Assembly: GCA_020849095.1 (NCBI GenBank)
Contig: JADLGX010000239.1
Span: forward strand, 1 to 34,745
Direction of reading: 5' to 3'
Origin: Candidatus Eiseniibacteriota bacterium
GTDB taxonomy: Bacteria; Eisenbacteria; RBG-16-71-46
DNA length: 34,745 bases
This document shows positions 25,807 through 33,923 of this stretch, piece by piece. Position 1 is the stretch's first letter, and the number at the start of each line of letters is the position of its first letter. The notes below the pieces were generated by a model that made no database searches, was not told the DNA's origin, and saw only the letters and a program-made list of their open reading frames with translations. The translations under genes and the position numbers were made by a program.

Positions 25807-25871
25807 GCGAAGGATGAAGCGGGGAATCGCGCAGGCGCTATGCCGGACCGCAACCGGACGAGAAGTCCGGC
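25803..25871 (-). promoter_or_regulatory. Competing helices of the thr attenuator
   Basis: Several mutually exclusive pairings exist between leader and terminator. GCCGGAC (25871-25865), directly after the triple Thr codons, pairs either with GTCCGG at 25859-25854 (six pairs, five-base loop) or with GTCCGGC at 25848-25842 (seven pairs). GGTCCGGC at 25849-25842 can also pair at seven of eight positions with GCCGAACC (25799-25792) inside the terminator. GCCTGCG (25836-25830) pairs perfectly with CGCAGGC (25809-25803), which overlaps the terminator's 5' arm by four bases. Which pairing is the real antiterminator cannot be decided by eye. Confidence 0.6.
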
Positions 25872-25909
25872 GTCGTCGTGAGCGTGCGCGTCGACCCGAG
25901 TGCGTTCAT
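25838..25909 (-). CDS. Threonine operon leader peptide (23 residues)
   Basis: A small ORF runs ATG 25909 to TAG 25838 on the minus strand and encodes a 23-residue peptide starting MNALG and continuing STRTLTTT. Residues 7, 9, 11, 12 and 13 are Thr, all ACG, and the cluster is followed at once by a hairpin-forming segment. There are no Ile codons, unlike E. coli thrL. No Shine-Dalgarno sequence precedes the ATG, but the predicted transcript would start at or next to it, so translation would be leaderless. The expected role is regulatory: ribosome stalling at Thr codons when threonyl-tRNA is scarce would prevent the downstream terminator from forming. Role is inferred from architecture; no homologue is recognised. 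Confidence 0.75.
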   Translation of the reverse strand: MNALGSTRTLTTTPDFSSGCGPA

Positions 25910-25915
25910 GCGGAA

Positions 25916-25945
25916 ACCGTACGCCGCCGCACGAACGGCCGTCAA
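25916..25945 (-). promoter_or_regulatory. Promoter of the thr leader and thrABC
   Basis: On the minus strand TTGACG (25945-25940) is followed after 18 bases by TACGGT (25921-25916). Six bases separate the -10 from the leader ATG. It lies just after the stop codon of the upstream gene (25954). Confidence 0.75.
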
Positions 25946-25953
25946 CGATTCGT

Positions 25954-27285
25954 TCACGGCACGATCCAATCGTGGGCCGCGGCGAGGAACGCCTCAGCGT
26001 CCTCCGGGCCGGCCATGGTGACGCAATGGTCCACGATCGCGGGTGCGGGCGTGCCGTCCGCCTGCTCGCGCCACGCCTCGTCCCACAGCGTCAGCAGACG
26101 GCGGCGCAGGTGGGTGAAGCCGTCGGGCGAACCGGCCGTGAGCAGCAGGATGCTGAGCGGTTGCGTCTGGGAAAGACAGTCCGTGTCGCGGACCTGCGGC
26201 GGCAGCGCGGCGCACAGCTTCTGCACGGCGGCCGGGCAGTCCGGGAAGTCGATGCGATGGAGTTCGAACCGCATCCGGTCGTGCCGGTTGCGCTCGAGCG
26301 CCAGCTCGAGGCGCTTGCGGAACTCGGAGGCGGGCAGCCATCCGGTCTCGCGCAGCGGGGTGTAGGGGAATGACGTGCCGGCGCGTTCGCGGTCCTCCTC
26401 GTCCCAGGTGGAACGCAGGTCCTCGACCATGCTCTGCCACTGCCCCATCCCCTGCTCGGGATCGATCGCGGCCACGGCGAGCACGCCGCGGCGCTGAGTC
26501 GTGCGGAACGGCCAGGCGCCCCAGGTGCGGCCCTTGCCGGGTTCCGACAGCCGGGTGACCACCTGCGGAGTGCCCAGCTCGCTGGCGAGGTCCACGAGCC
26601 CGCGCAGCAGCTTGTCCTCGGGACCCACCTGGGCGACCAGCTGCAGCGGCCCGGTGTCGCCCGCGTGGAGTTCGGCCGTGCCGGCGCCCGAGGTGCCCAC
26701 GAGATCCTTGAGCGCGGCTTCGAGCCGGGCGCGGGATTCGACCGAGGGAAAATCGTCGAGCGACGTGACGCGCCAGTGCGGTTCGGAGGGCTCCGGCACG
26801 GGCGCCATGGCCACGGGCGCGTCGGCGCCGAGGTCGGGCAGCGCGTGCTCGAGCAGCGCGTCGTAGTCGGTGCCGCCCAGCGTGTGCTCGAGCGTCGCGG
26901 CGTGCAGCGCCAGCGGAGCCTCGATCGCCGGGGAATCCTCCTCGTGCTCCGCCGTGCCGCGCATGAACTCCTGCGGCGTCTGGGTGGGCGTGCCGAGCGC
27001 CAGCAGCAGGCTCTCCAGCTGGGTGCGCCGGGAGCTGCGTTCGCCGACGATCGCGAGGTCGAAGATCTCGCGCGTCAGGTCGGCCAGGTCGAGCGTGCGC
27101 GGAATGCCGCACAGCTCGGCCACCCGGACTCCCGGGTCGTGGACGCGCTCACCGGCCACCAGCCGCACCGAGACTCCGGGGCGCTTCAGCAGCTCGGGCA
27201 GAAGGTCCGCGTCCTGCCAGTCGAAGTCGATCAGGACGACTCGACGAGGCATCTCGTGCGCGTGCTCCGTGGTATGGGTCGCCAT
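25954..27285 (-). CDS. Unrecognised protein: alpha/beta, GAF-like and degenerate GGDEF-like regions
   Basis: I recognise no named family for this 443-residue soluble protein. Residues 13-106 look like an alternating beta-alpha domain ([20 protein letters not shown], then [24 protein letters not shown]), receiver-like or Rossmann-like but without a GxGxxG motif. A Pro/Ala/acid-rich linker covers about 110-175. Residues 175-298 resemble a GAF domain. Residues 316-410 align by eye with a GGDEF domain ([31 protein letters not shown], then [21 protein letters not shown]), but the signature position reads SQTQPLS, so cyclase activity is not expected. The ATG at 27285 is chosen; ATG 27252 is possible. 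It lies between the parvulin gene and the thr promoter. A signalling role is inference only. Confidence 0.7.
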   Translation of the reverse strand: MATHTTEHAHEMPRRVVLIDFDWQDADLLPELLKRPGVSVRLVAGERVHDPGVRVAELCGIPRTLDLADLTREIFDLAIVGERSSRRTQLESLLLALGTPTQTPQEFMRGTAEHEEDSPAIEAPLALHAATLEHTLGGTDYDALLEHALPDLGADAPVAMAPVPEPSEPHWRVTSLDDFPSVESRARLEAALKDLVGTSGAGTAELHAGDTGPLQLVAQVGPEDKLLRGLVDLASELGTPQVVTRLSEPGKGRTWGAWPFRTTQRRGVLAVAAIDPEQGMGQWQSMVEDLRSTWDEEDRERAGTSFPYTPLRETGWLPASEFRKRLELALERNRHDRMRFELHRIDFPDCPAAVQKLCAALPPQVRDTDCLSQTQPLSILLLTAGSPDGFTHLRRRLLTLWDEAWREQADGTPAPAIVDHCVTMAGPEDAEAFLAAAHDWIVP

Positions 27286-27367
27286 GCTCGGGGGTGGGAA
27301 AGGGTGGGTATCGAGGGCTCGACCCCTACCATCGGCACCCCGGCCCGCCGACGTGAGTCCGACTTCT

Positions 27368-27406
27368 CGGTCGAAGGGCGGCCTCGGAACGGCCGCCCTT
27401 CGACCG
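27368..27406 (-). terminator. Large hairpin after the parvulin gene
   Basis: A perfect 16-bp inverted repeat (arms 27368-27383 and 27391-27406, beginning CGGTCGAAGG) with a seven-base loop starts four bases after the stop codon of the parvulin gene on the minus strand. No T tract follows, so it may be a terminator or an mRNA 3'-end stabiliser. The next gene on this strand starts 83 bases further on. Confidence 0.6.
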
Positions 27407-27410
27407 CGCC

Positions 27411-30392
27411 CTAAGGGGTCTGGCTTTCCGTGGGCGGGCTGACCAGCTGCATCTCCCGCATGCGCGACTCCAGGATTCGGACGGGGAAGCGCTTCTGCAG
27501 CTCCTCGAAATAGCCCCGCATGCCCTGCTCGGTCTCGGCCGCGAGCAGGTTCCGCACGCGTTCCGTCAACTGCTGGGGCGAAGGATCCTTGCGCTCCACC
27601 ATCCGGAACCGGGTGATGCCGTTCGGAAGGGAGAGCCACGGCGAGACCGAACCCACCGCGAGACCGGGGTGCCCGGTGGTGCCGAACGCCACCGAGTCGA
27701 AGATCGCCGCCCCGCCCATGCCGGTGATGCCCTTGCCGCCCGCGATGTCGCGCGCGCGCTCCACCCCGCCCCAGAGGGCCGCGAGGCTGTCGAAAGACCA
27801 GCCGGCCATCCCGAGCGAATCCATCTCCGCCCGCTTGGCCTGCAGGGCGCGTTCCCCGGCTCCGCGCCGGTAGGTTTCCGCGGCCAGCGTGCGGACGTCT
27901 TCCCACTTGGGCGACGCGGGATCCGAGATGCTGTCCACCCAGGCGATCCAGTACCCCTGTCCCTTGGCCTTGAACGGCTCGGTGATGAGCTGGCCGGGCT
28001 TGAGCTTCTCGAGCGACAGGTAGAACGGGCGGAACAGCGCCGAGGGAAGGTTGGTGCCGATCTTGTAATCCTGCTGGGTCACGGCGTAGCCGTACTTCTC
28101 GGCGATGCGCCGCATCTGCGCCGGCGTGCGCGCCGCGCGCATCATGCTGTCGGCGGTCACCGCCGCCATGCGCTCACCCTTGGCGAGCGCGGCATCCGAG
28201 GAAACGGTCGCGTAGATCCAGACGAGCGGCTGGATCACGGCCGGCTCGTGCTCGGTGACCTGGATCACGTGATAGCCCAGCTCGGTGCGAACGGGCTCCG
28301 GGGCCATCTCACCGGCCGGAAGCGCGAAGGCCGCGCGCTCGAAGTCGGCGAGCATGGTGTTGCGCCCGAAGACGCCCAGATCGCCGCCCACGTCCTTGGT
28401 GGAGACGTCGCTGCTGAACTCCTTCGCCAGCGCGGAGAAGCTCTCCCCCGCGCGGATGCGCTCGATGAGGCGGCGGGCGAGGGCCAGGGCCTCGGCTTCT
28501 CCCCCCGGCGTTTCGGTGGCGGGTTGTAGCAGGATGTGCCGGGCGCGGATGAGCTCCGGCGCGCTGTACTTGTCGATGTTCTCGCGGTGGTGCCGCTCGA
28601 CTTCGGCGCGAGTCAGCGGAATGCTCAACAGCGGCGGCGGCGGCACGGTGAACGTCGAGAACGAGATCACGTCGCCGCGGCTGAACTGCCGCGGGTTCTC
28701 GTCGAACATGCGCCGGGCGCCTTCGAGATCGGTCAGGTCGCGGCGCAGCTTGACCGCCTGGGCGACGGCCGAGCGCGCCTGGGCGAACGTCGGGGTCACG
28801 CGTTCGACCTTGCCGGCGACCTGCCAGACGACCCAGTTGCCGCGGAGCGCGAACAGTCCGCCGCGCGGCTCGGTCCGGGCCCAGATCGTGTCGGCGAGCA
28901 CGCTGCCCTCGAGCGTCGAATCGAAGTCCGCGCCGCGCGGAGCCGCCGCCTCGCGGATCGAGGCCAGCGCCTCGTACCGGGCGTCCTTCTTGCCGGCCGA
29001 CCAGGCGCGCTGCACCGCGTCGGCGCCGAGCCTCGCGGTGCGCGAGCGCTCGTCGCGCATGAAGCGCATGCGCACGTCGGCGCGCACCTCGTCGAGCGGC
29101 TTCGCGGTGATGGAACCCGTGGCCGCGTCGAAGCCGGAATAGTCGGCGAGATGCCCGCGGTAGTAGCGATCGAGGTCGGCCGCCGTCGGCTCGGGCGCGG
29201 GGATCTTCGCGGTGTCGAACACCGCGTAGCGCACGCGCAGGCCGGGGGCGCTCAGCGAATCCCGCAACGAGGCGAACAGGGCGCGCTGCTCGTACTCGTC
29301 GGCGTGCGCCTTGCGGTCGCGGCGCAGGACACCGCGAATCTGGCGCGCGACCTCGCTCAGCGGCGCCACGTGCGCCGGGTTCGCCTGGTCCACACGCACG
29401 AGCATCCACCCCTCTTCACCCTGCACGGCTTCGGGCAGGACCTTGCCCGCCATGGCCGGATCGAACAGCCGGCGTTCCTGCGCCGGCGTGCCGCGCCAGT
29501 AGCCGGGGAAGTTGTCGGACTGGACCACGATGCCGGGCCGCGGGCTGAGGAACGCCGCCGCCTTTCCGAAGTCCTCACCGGCGGCGATCACGGCGAGCAC
29601 GCTGTCCGCGACCACCTTCATGCGCCGGTTCCACTCTTCCGCACGGCCCGGAATGCGGCGCACGGAATCGCTCAGCCCCGGCGTGTTCACGAACACCACG
29701 GTGAGGCTCGAACGGTCCGGGCGCGAGAAATCCTCGGCGTGCGCGCGGTAGTAGGCGATCACGTCGCTTTCGCGCGGTTCGGCGTAGCTGCCGTCGAACT
29801 CGGGGCGATGGAGCGACAGATGGTCCACGGTCACGCGGGAGAGCGCCCGCTGGGCGGCGAGCCGGGTCGGCCCTTCGGCCGGCGCGAAGCGCGCGATCAC
29901 CCGGTCGTTCAGCTTGCGCCCCGCGAGCTGACTCTGGATGGTGGCCAGGGCGGCGTCGTAGGACGCCTTCTGCGTCGTCTTCACCGCCACGAAGCGGTTC
30001 TGGTCGAACTGCCCGCCCGGGTTGAAGAACGCGTCGCGCTTGAGAACGTCTTCCGCTTCGGCAGCGGTCGCGGTGATGCCCTGTCGCTTCGCCTCCAGCG
30101 TCAGGAGTTCGAGCCGGATGAGGCTCTCGAGCACCTGGCGGCGGAGCAGGTCGCGCATCTCGGGCGGCGTTTCGGCGTTGCCGCTGCGGCGCGAGAACTC
30201 GGCGATGGCGAGCGTGGCGCGCCGGTCCAGTTCGGAGCGGGGAATGCTGCGCCCACCCACCGTGGCCGCGGACGGGCCGGTGACCGGAGCGGCGGGTTTC
30301 GCGGGCGCCGCCCCCTGCTGGGCCAGGGCCAAAGCCGCCTGCGTGGCGCACACGACGATCACGATCAGCGAAACGATTCGACGGACATTCAC
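27411..30392 (-). CDS. Exported peptidyl-prolyl isomerase/chaperone (SurA/PpiD-like parvulin), long form
   Basis: The 993-residue protein starts with a signal sequence or anchor (MNVRRIVSLIVIVVCATQAALALA) and a Pro/Ala linker. A SurA/PpiD-type N-terminal chaperone region (about 45-170) precedes a degenerate parvulin-like segment (about 215-337). The canonical parvulin domain is at about 613-715: LIRARHILLQ, FSALAKEFSSDVSTKDVGGDLGVF, and TELGYHVIQVTE. A further 275-residue C-terminal region resembles another PPIase-chaperone module. It probably assists folding of outer-membrane or secreted proteins in the periplasm. Length is well above SurA (about 430) or PpiD (about 620). The start is GTG at 30392, directly before the hydrophobic stretch; a longer reading to 31160 runs antisense through pgeF. 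It diverges from pgeF. Confidence 0.88.
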   Translation of the reverse strand: MNVRRIVSLIVIVVCATQAALALAQQGAAPAKPAAPVTGPSAATVGGRSIPRSELDRRATLAIAEFSRRSGNAETPPEMRDLLRRQVLESLIRLELLTLEAKRQGITATAAEAEDVLKRDAFFNPGGQFDQNRFVAVKTTQKASYDAALATIQSQLAGRKLNDRVIARFAPAEGPTRLAAQRALSRVTVDHLSLHRPEFDGSYAEPRESDVIAYYRAHAEDFSRPDRSSLTVVFVNTPGLSDSVRRIPGRAEEWNRRMKVVADSVLAVIAAGEDFGKAAAFLSPRPGIVVQSDNFPGYWRGTPAQERRLFDPAMAGKVLPEAVQGEEGWMLVRVDQANPAHVAPLSEVARQIRGVLRRDRKAHADEYEQRALFASLRDSLSAPGLRVRYAVFDTAKIPAPEPTAADLDRYYRGHLADYSGFDAATGSITAKPLDEVRADVRMRFMRDERSRTARLGADAVQRAWSAGKKDARYEALASIREAAAPRGADFDSTLEGSVLADTIWARTEPRGGLFALRGNWVVWQVAGKVERVTPTFAQARSAVAQAVKLRRDLTDLEGARRMFDENPRQFSRGDVISFSTFTVPPPPLLSIPLTRAEVERHHRENIDKYSAPELIRARHILLQPATETPGGEAEALALARRLIERIRAGESFSALAKEFSSDVSTKDVGGDLGVFGRNTMLADFERAAFALPAGEMAPEPVRTELGYHVIQVTEHEPAVIQPLVWIYATVSSDAALAKGERMAAVTADSMMRAARTPAQMRRIAEKYGYAVTQQDYKIGTNLPSALFRPFYLSLEKLKPGQLITEPFKAKGQGYWIAWVDSISDPASPKWEDVRTLAAETYRRGAGERALQAKRAEMDSLGMAGWSFDSLAALWGGVERARDIAGGKGITGMGGAAIFDSVAFGTTGHPGLAVGSVSPWLSLPNGITRFRMVERKDPSPQQLTERVRNLLAAETEQGMRGYFEELQKRFPVRILESRMREMQLVSPPTESQTP

Positions 30393-30425
30393 CTTGGGCG
30401 ATCCCCCTGCGATGCGGTCGTGCGC

Positions 30426-30454
30426 TTGACTCCCCGCGCGCCGCTTCCTAGCTT
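30426..30454 (+). promoter_or_regulatory. Promoter of pgeF
   Basis: TTGACT (30426-30431) is followed after 17 bases by TAGCTT (30449-30454). The pgeF ATG at 30465 lies ten bases after the -10, so the transcript would have a leader of only a few bases or none. No Shine-Dalgarno sequence fits in this space. Confidence 0.75.
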
Positions 30455-30464
30455 GCGGCCAACC

Positions 30465-31223
30465 ATGTGGACGCTCGATGACACTTCCGGCCCGCCATCC
30501 TGGCGGCGACGCGCCAGTGCGACGGGCGCGACGCTCGCCTTTTCCACCCGGCGCGGAGGCACCAGCCTCCCGCCCTTCGACACCCTGAACCTGGGGCGCT
30601 CGACGCTCGACGACCCGGAAGCCATCGGCAACAACCGCGCCCTTCTGCTGAACTCCCTCGGCCTGTCCCCGCTCCTGCTCGCCACCGCCGGCCAGGTGCA
30701 CGGCACCCGGATCGTGGAGGCGACCGGCCCGGGCCACCAGGCCGACTGCGATGCGCTCGTCTCGAGCATACCCGGCCTGGCGCTGGCGGTGACCACGGCC
30801 GACTGCATGTCCCTGTTGTTCGAAGCGCCCGGCGCCGTCGCGGCCGCGCACTCCGGCTGGCGCGGCGCCGCCGACGGCATGCCCGTCGCTGCGCTGTCCG
30901 CCGTGTGCGAGCGGGCCGCCTGCGGAGCGGATCGCGTACACGTTCACTTTGGTCCCTGCATTCGCGGCTGTTGTTATGAAGTCGGAGAAGATGTCGCGGC
31001 CCGCTTTCCGGAAGGCGCCCTGCGCCATCCGGGCGGCAAGCCCCGGCTCGATCTTCCGACCGCCACCCGGCTCGCGCTGCTCGCGGCCGGAGTTCCCGGA
31101 GCGAACATTCACGACACGGATGCCTGCACGGCCTGCGAACCGTACTGGTACTTTTCCCACCGGCGCGACCAGGGCAGGACGGGACGCCTGTGGGGCATCG
31201 CGGCTTGCGCGGTCACGGCCTGA
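30465..31223 (+). CDS. pgeF: Peptidoglycan editing factor / multicopper polyphenol oxidase-like protein (YfiH family)
   Basis: The 252-residue protein has the CNF1/YfiH-type laccase-domain fold. Signatures in order are FSTRRGG, LATAGQVHGT, VTTADCMSLLF, AAHSGWRGAADG, GPCIRGCCYEVGEDV, and DACTACEPYWYFSHRRDQGRTGR. The Cys and His ligands of the metal-binding active site (in ADC, HSGWRG and VHGT) are present. In E. coli PgeF cleaves incorrectly incorporated residues during peptidoglycan precursor synthesis; other members act as purine nucleoside phosphorylases or adenosine deaminases, so the precise activity is open. The ATG at 30465 is set by the promoter and the conserved region. It is followed on the same strand by the cyclophilin gene after 150 bases. 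Confidence 0.92.
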   Translation: MWTLDDTSGPPSWRRRASATGATLAFSTRRGGTSLPPFDTLNLGRSTLDDPEAIGNNRALLLNSLGLSPLLLATAGQVHGTRIVEATGPGHQADCDALVSSIPGLALAVTTADCMSLLFEAPGAVAAAHSGWRGAADGMPVAALSAVCERAACGADRVHVHFGPCIRGCCYEVGEDVAARFPEGALRHPGGKPRLDLPTATRLALLAAGVPGANIHDTDACTACEPYWYFSHRRDQGRTGRLWGIAACAVTA

Positions 31224-31373
31224 CGGAATGAAGACACCCAGCGGCCGTGGAGGGCGGAAAGTATAGCAGCATCACGCGGCGTTTCGGTGGGCTTTCCCGC
31301 CTTCCGGGCCCCCGGCGCCCGGCGAGGGTCCCGGATCCCACGTTGATTCGAGTTCCACCCCTTCGGAGGGCGA

Positions 31374-32003
31374 ATGCCCCGCGCCTCACTGCTCGCGATC
31401 GCACTCATGACCCTGACGGTCCTCGCGTCCCCCGGGGACACCGCGCCGGCCCGGACGCCGGCCCCGACCGTGGTCACCCTGGACACCGCGCAGGGCCGGA
31501 TCGTGATCCAGCTCGCCGCGAGCGATGCGCCCCGGACCTGCGCGAACTTCGTCAAGCTCGCCCGCTCGGGATTCTATGACGGCACCACGTTCCATCGCGT
31601 GGTCGAGGGCTTCATGATCCAGGGTGGAGATCCCGGCTCCAAGGACGGCGACCCCTTCAACGACGGCGACGGCGGCCCCGGATACACGGTGCCGGCGGAG
31701 ATCCGGCTGCCCCATCGGCGCGGCTCCGTCGCGATGGCGCGGCTGCCCGACTCCGTGAATCCGCGCCGGGACTCCAACGGCAGCCAGTTCTTCATCTGCG
31801 TGGCCGACCGCGAGGATCTCGACCGCGGCGGCTACACCGTGTTCGGCAAGGTGGTCTCGGGCATGGAAGTGGTGGACGCCATCGTCGCGCTCGGTCGCGG
31901 CAAGGACGTCATCCGCAGCTCGATGGGCGCCAACCCCGCCGCGCTCGCGCTCATCCGCAAGGTGACGGTGGAAACCCGCCCGGCGCGCGCCCCCGCCCGG
32001 TAA
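31374..32003 (+). CDS. Exported cyclophilin-type peptidyl-prolyl cis-trans isomerase
   Basis: The 209-residue protein has an N-terminal signal peptide (about residues 1-24, MPRASLLAIALMTLTVLASPG) and then one cyclophilin domain. The catalytic region is FYDGTTFHRVVEGFMIQGGD, including the active-site Arg and the Phe-Met-Gln set; GSQFFIC and the VFGKVVSGMEVVD segment are also typical. It should catalyse proline isomerisation in the periplasm or outside the cell. The insertion GDPFNDGDGGPGYTVPAEI is a familiar bacterial PpiA feature. GGAGGG a few bases before the ATG sets the start. The 150-base spacer after pgeF contains GC-rich inverted repeats but no clear promoter or T-tailed terminator. Confidence 0.95.
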   Translation: MPRASLLAIALMTLTVLASPGDTAPARTPAPTVVTLDTAQGRIVIQLAASDAPRTCANFVKLARSGFYDGTTFHRVVEGFMIQGGDPGSKDGDPFNDGDGGPGYTVPAEIRLPHRRGSVAMARLPDSVNPRRDSNGSQFFICVADREDLDRGGYTVFGKVVSGMEVVDAIVALGRGKDVIRSSMGANPAALALIRKVTVETRPARAPAR

Positions 32004-32024
32004 GACGTCCCGGACCGGCGAAGC

Positions 32025-33923
32025 TCAGCGCCAGGCGCTCGCGCCCATCGCAGCGGCGAGTTCGAAGAACTCGCTCACGTGCCCGTCGCTCACCTCGTGC
32101 CCTTCGTCGCGCACGAGTTCGGCGATCTCGAACAGCGTGCGCTCCCCGTCGCAGGCGAACCACGCCACATCGAGCGCGCCGCTCCCTCCCGCCACGTCGC
32201 GATCGAGCGCCACGAGCCGCTCGCGCTCGGCGGCGCGCAGCGAGGCGTAGCCCTGCTGGTGCAGGCGCATCGGGGCCAGCAGCGACCGCTGGATGCGGAC
32301 GGGCACGCGACCCGCCCGGGCGGCGGCGGGCGGAGCATCGGCCGGCAGAGCGGGCGCGATCTCGGAGTCGTAGTGCCCCTCCATGCCGTCCATGCACTCC
32401 GGCACGCCCGCGCGCAGCGCCACGACCGCGGCATGCTCCGCGGCGAGCCCCTGCACGAAGCGCGACACGCTCGCGAGCGCCACCTGTCCCGAAAAGCGTG
32501 CGGCCCGCACGGCCCGCACGGGATCGGGGCTCTCGAGCGCCGCGCGCAGCTTGCGCCGCGTCGCGCGTTCGACCGCGCCGAGCAGCCATGCGACCGGCTC
32601 CGCGCCGGGCGAGGCCACCGCGAGCGCGTACGCCGCCGCGCAACGCGCCGCGTGCGCCAGCGACCGCGGGTCGCAGCGCTCGATCGTGTCGAAGTTCGAA
32701 TGATAGAAGCGGTCCGGCCACTGGATGAGCATGGGGCAGGGCACGCCCACGGCCGGGTCCAGCCAGAGCGAGTGGTCGCTGCCGCCCGAGTAGCGGACCT
32801 CGCGAACGGCGAGCGGCTCGGCCTCGGTCCAGGCCGCCGGGCGCAGGGCGGAGAGCAGTTCCTCGGCGAAGCTGGCCGCGAAGTGCGGGGCGCGCTCCAG
32901 CTGCTGTTCGCTCGCGCACTGCGCCTGGTCCTCGCCCACCATGTCGAGGTTGATCGCCGCCACGGTGAGAAAGCACTCCGGCCGGCGCTCCATCCACGCG
33001 TAGGTGCCGGTGAACTCCGGCATCCACAGCCAGCGCACCGTGCGCCGCCCCGCGGGCAGCGCGCCGGCGTCCCGCAGCGCCGCCAGCGCGCGGGCGGATT
33101 CCAGCGCGGCCGCGACGCCGGAGGCGTTGTCGTTCGCGCCGGGGCGGTAGTGGCAGAGGTGGGCCGTCACCAGCACCTCGCCCGGCAGGTCGCCCGGCAG
33201 CGTGGCGGACACCAGCGCGATGTCGGCCGGAGCGAACCGCGAGACGATCTCCGCCTCCAGCTGCACGCGCTCCCCGGTGGCGAGCCGGCTGCGCAACTCC
33301 TCGCCCCGGTCCGGCGTCAGCACGAAACCCCAGCCCGACGCTTCACTCGCCCCCCACCAGAACGACGTGTAGGCGAGCGAGTCGCGATCGTGATCCCGCG
33401 TGCGCGCCGGGGGAACCAGCCGGCGGCCGTCGCACAGGATGCCGGCCGCGCCGCGCTCGAGCACGGCCAGCTGGTGGACGCGCTGCACTGCGCCGTCGGT
33501 GAGCACCACGCGCCCGCGAACGTCCACGCCGTCGTAGTGTTCGGGGCGCGTGCCGTCCGCGAGCGCCACGATGTCGAAGCAGCCGAACGCCGGCGTGCTG
33601 CGCTGCACCAGCGAGAGCGGCTCGGCCGCGAAGTCGGCCAGCGGCTCACGGCCGTCTTCGCCCTGCAGCGACGCCACGCCGCGCTCGCACACCCAGCCCA
33701 TCGGCAGCACGCATCCGAGCGGCGCGTTCCGGCCGTCGCCGCTCACGTGCTCGACCTCCACCTCGAGTCCGGTGGCGCGCAACTGCGACTCGAGCCAGCG
33801 CGCCGCTTCGGAGTACCCGGGCGTGGACTGGATGCGATGGTGCGCGGAAATCTCCCGCACGGCATCGAGCGCCCGCTGTCCCGAGACGAGTGGGGTGACG
33901 AGCGCGAGCGGCCGTTCAAACAT
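32025..33923 (-). CDS. M28/DUF4910-like metallopeptidase-fold protein
   Basis: The 632-residue protein appears to have an aminopeptidase-like domain with an inserted PA-like segment (about 110-230). The metal-ligand set of the M28 fold is visible: AHLCHYRPGANDNASG at 254-269 (His255, Asp265), Glu303 in MPEFTGT, Asp327 in INLDMVG, and His408 in RFYHSNFDT. The HLCH...ANDNASG form is that of DUF4910 rather than classical aminopeptidases. The C-terminus (about 585-632: FACDGERTLFEIAELVRDEGHEVSDGHVSEFFELAAAMG) looks like a winged helix. No signal peptide. Substrate unknown. Start ATG 33923 with GGAG upstream. It overlaps the 3' end of the upstream membrane-glycosyltransferase gene by eight bases. 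Confidence 0.82.
   Translation of the reverse strand: MFERPLALVTPLVSGQRALDAVREISAHHRIQSTPGYSEAARWLESQLRATGLEVEVEHVSGDGRNAPLGCVLPMGWVCERGVASLQGEDGREPLADFAAEPLSLVQRSTPAFGCFDIVALADGTRPEHYDGVDVRGRVVLTDGAVQRVHQLAVLERGAAGILCDGRRLVPPARTRDHDRDSLAYTSFWWGASEASGWGFVLTPDRGEELRSRLATGERVQLEAEIVSRFAPADIALVSATLPGDLPGEVLVTAHLCHYRPGANDNASGVAAALESARALAALRDAGALPAGRRTVRWLWMPEFTGTYAWMERRPECFLTVAAINLDMVGEDQAQCASEQQLERAPHFAASFAEELLSALRPAAWTEAEPLAVREVRYSGGSDHSLWLDPAVGVPCPMLIQWPDRFYHSNFDTIERCDPRSLAHAARCAAAYALAVASPGAEPVAWLLGAVERATRRKLRAALESPDPVRAVRAARFSGQVALASVSRFVQGLAAEHAAVVALRAGVPECMDGMEGHYDSEIAPALPADAPPAAARAGRVPVRIQRSLLAPMRLHQQGYASLRAAERERLVALDRDVAGGSGALDVAWFACDGERTLFEIAELVRDEGHEVSDGHVSEFFELAAAMGASAWR

Noticed and set aside
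25773-25909. A T-box or SAM/lysine riboswitch in front of thrA.
   Set aside because: There is no T-box TGGNACC-type sequence, no stem I specifier architecture and no riboswitch core I recognise. The Thr-rich short ORF explains the region better.
30393-31160. The upstream extension of the parvulin gene's open frame through pgeF.
   Set aside because: It runs antisense to pgeF, and a GTG just before a clear hydrophobic signal sequence gives a better start at 30392.
31258-31275. TATAGC (plus) and TATACT (minus) near 31260 as promoter elements.
   Set aside because: No -35 hexamer at 16-18 bases on either strand. Chance matches in an otherwise GC-rich spacer are possible.
31304-31325. GC-rich inverted repeat CCGGGC/GCCCGG after pgeF as its terminator.
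   Set aside because: Short, all-GC and without a T tract; such repeats arise easily at this base composition.
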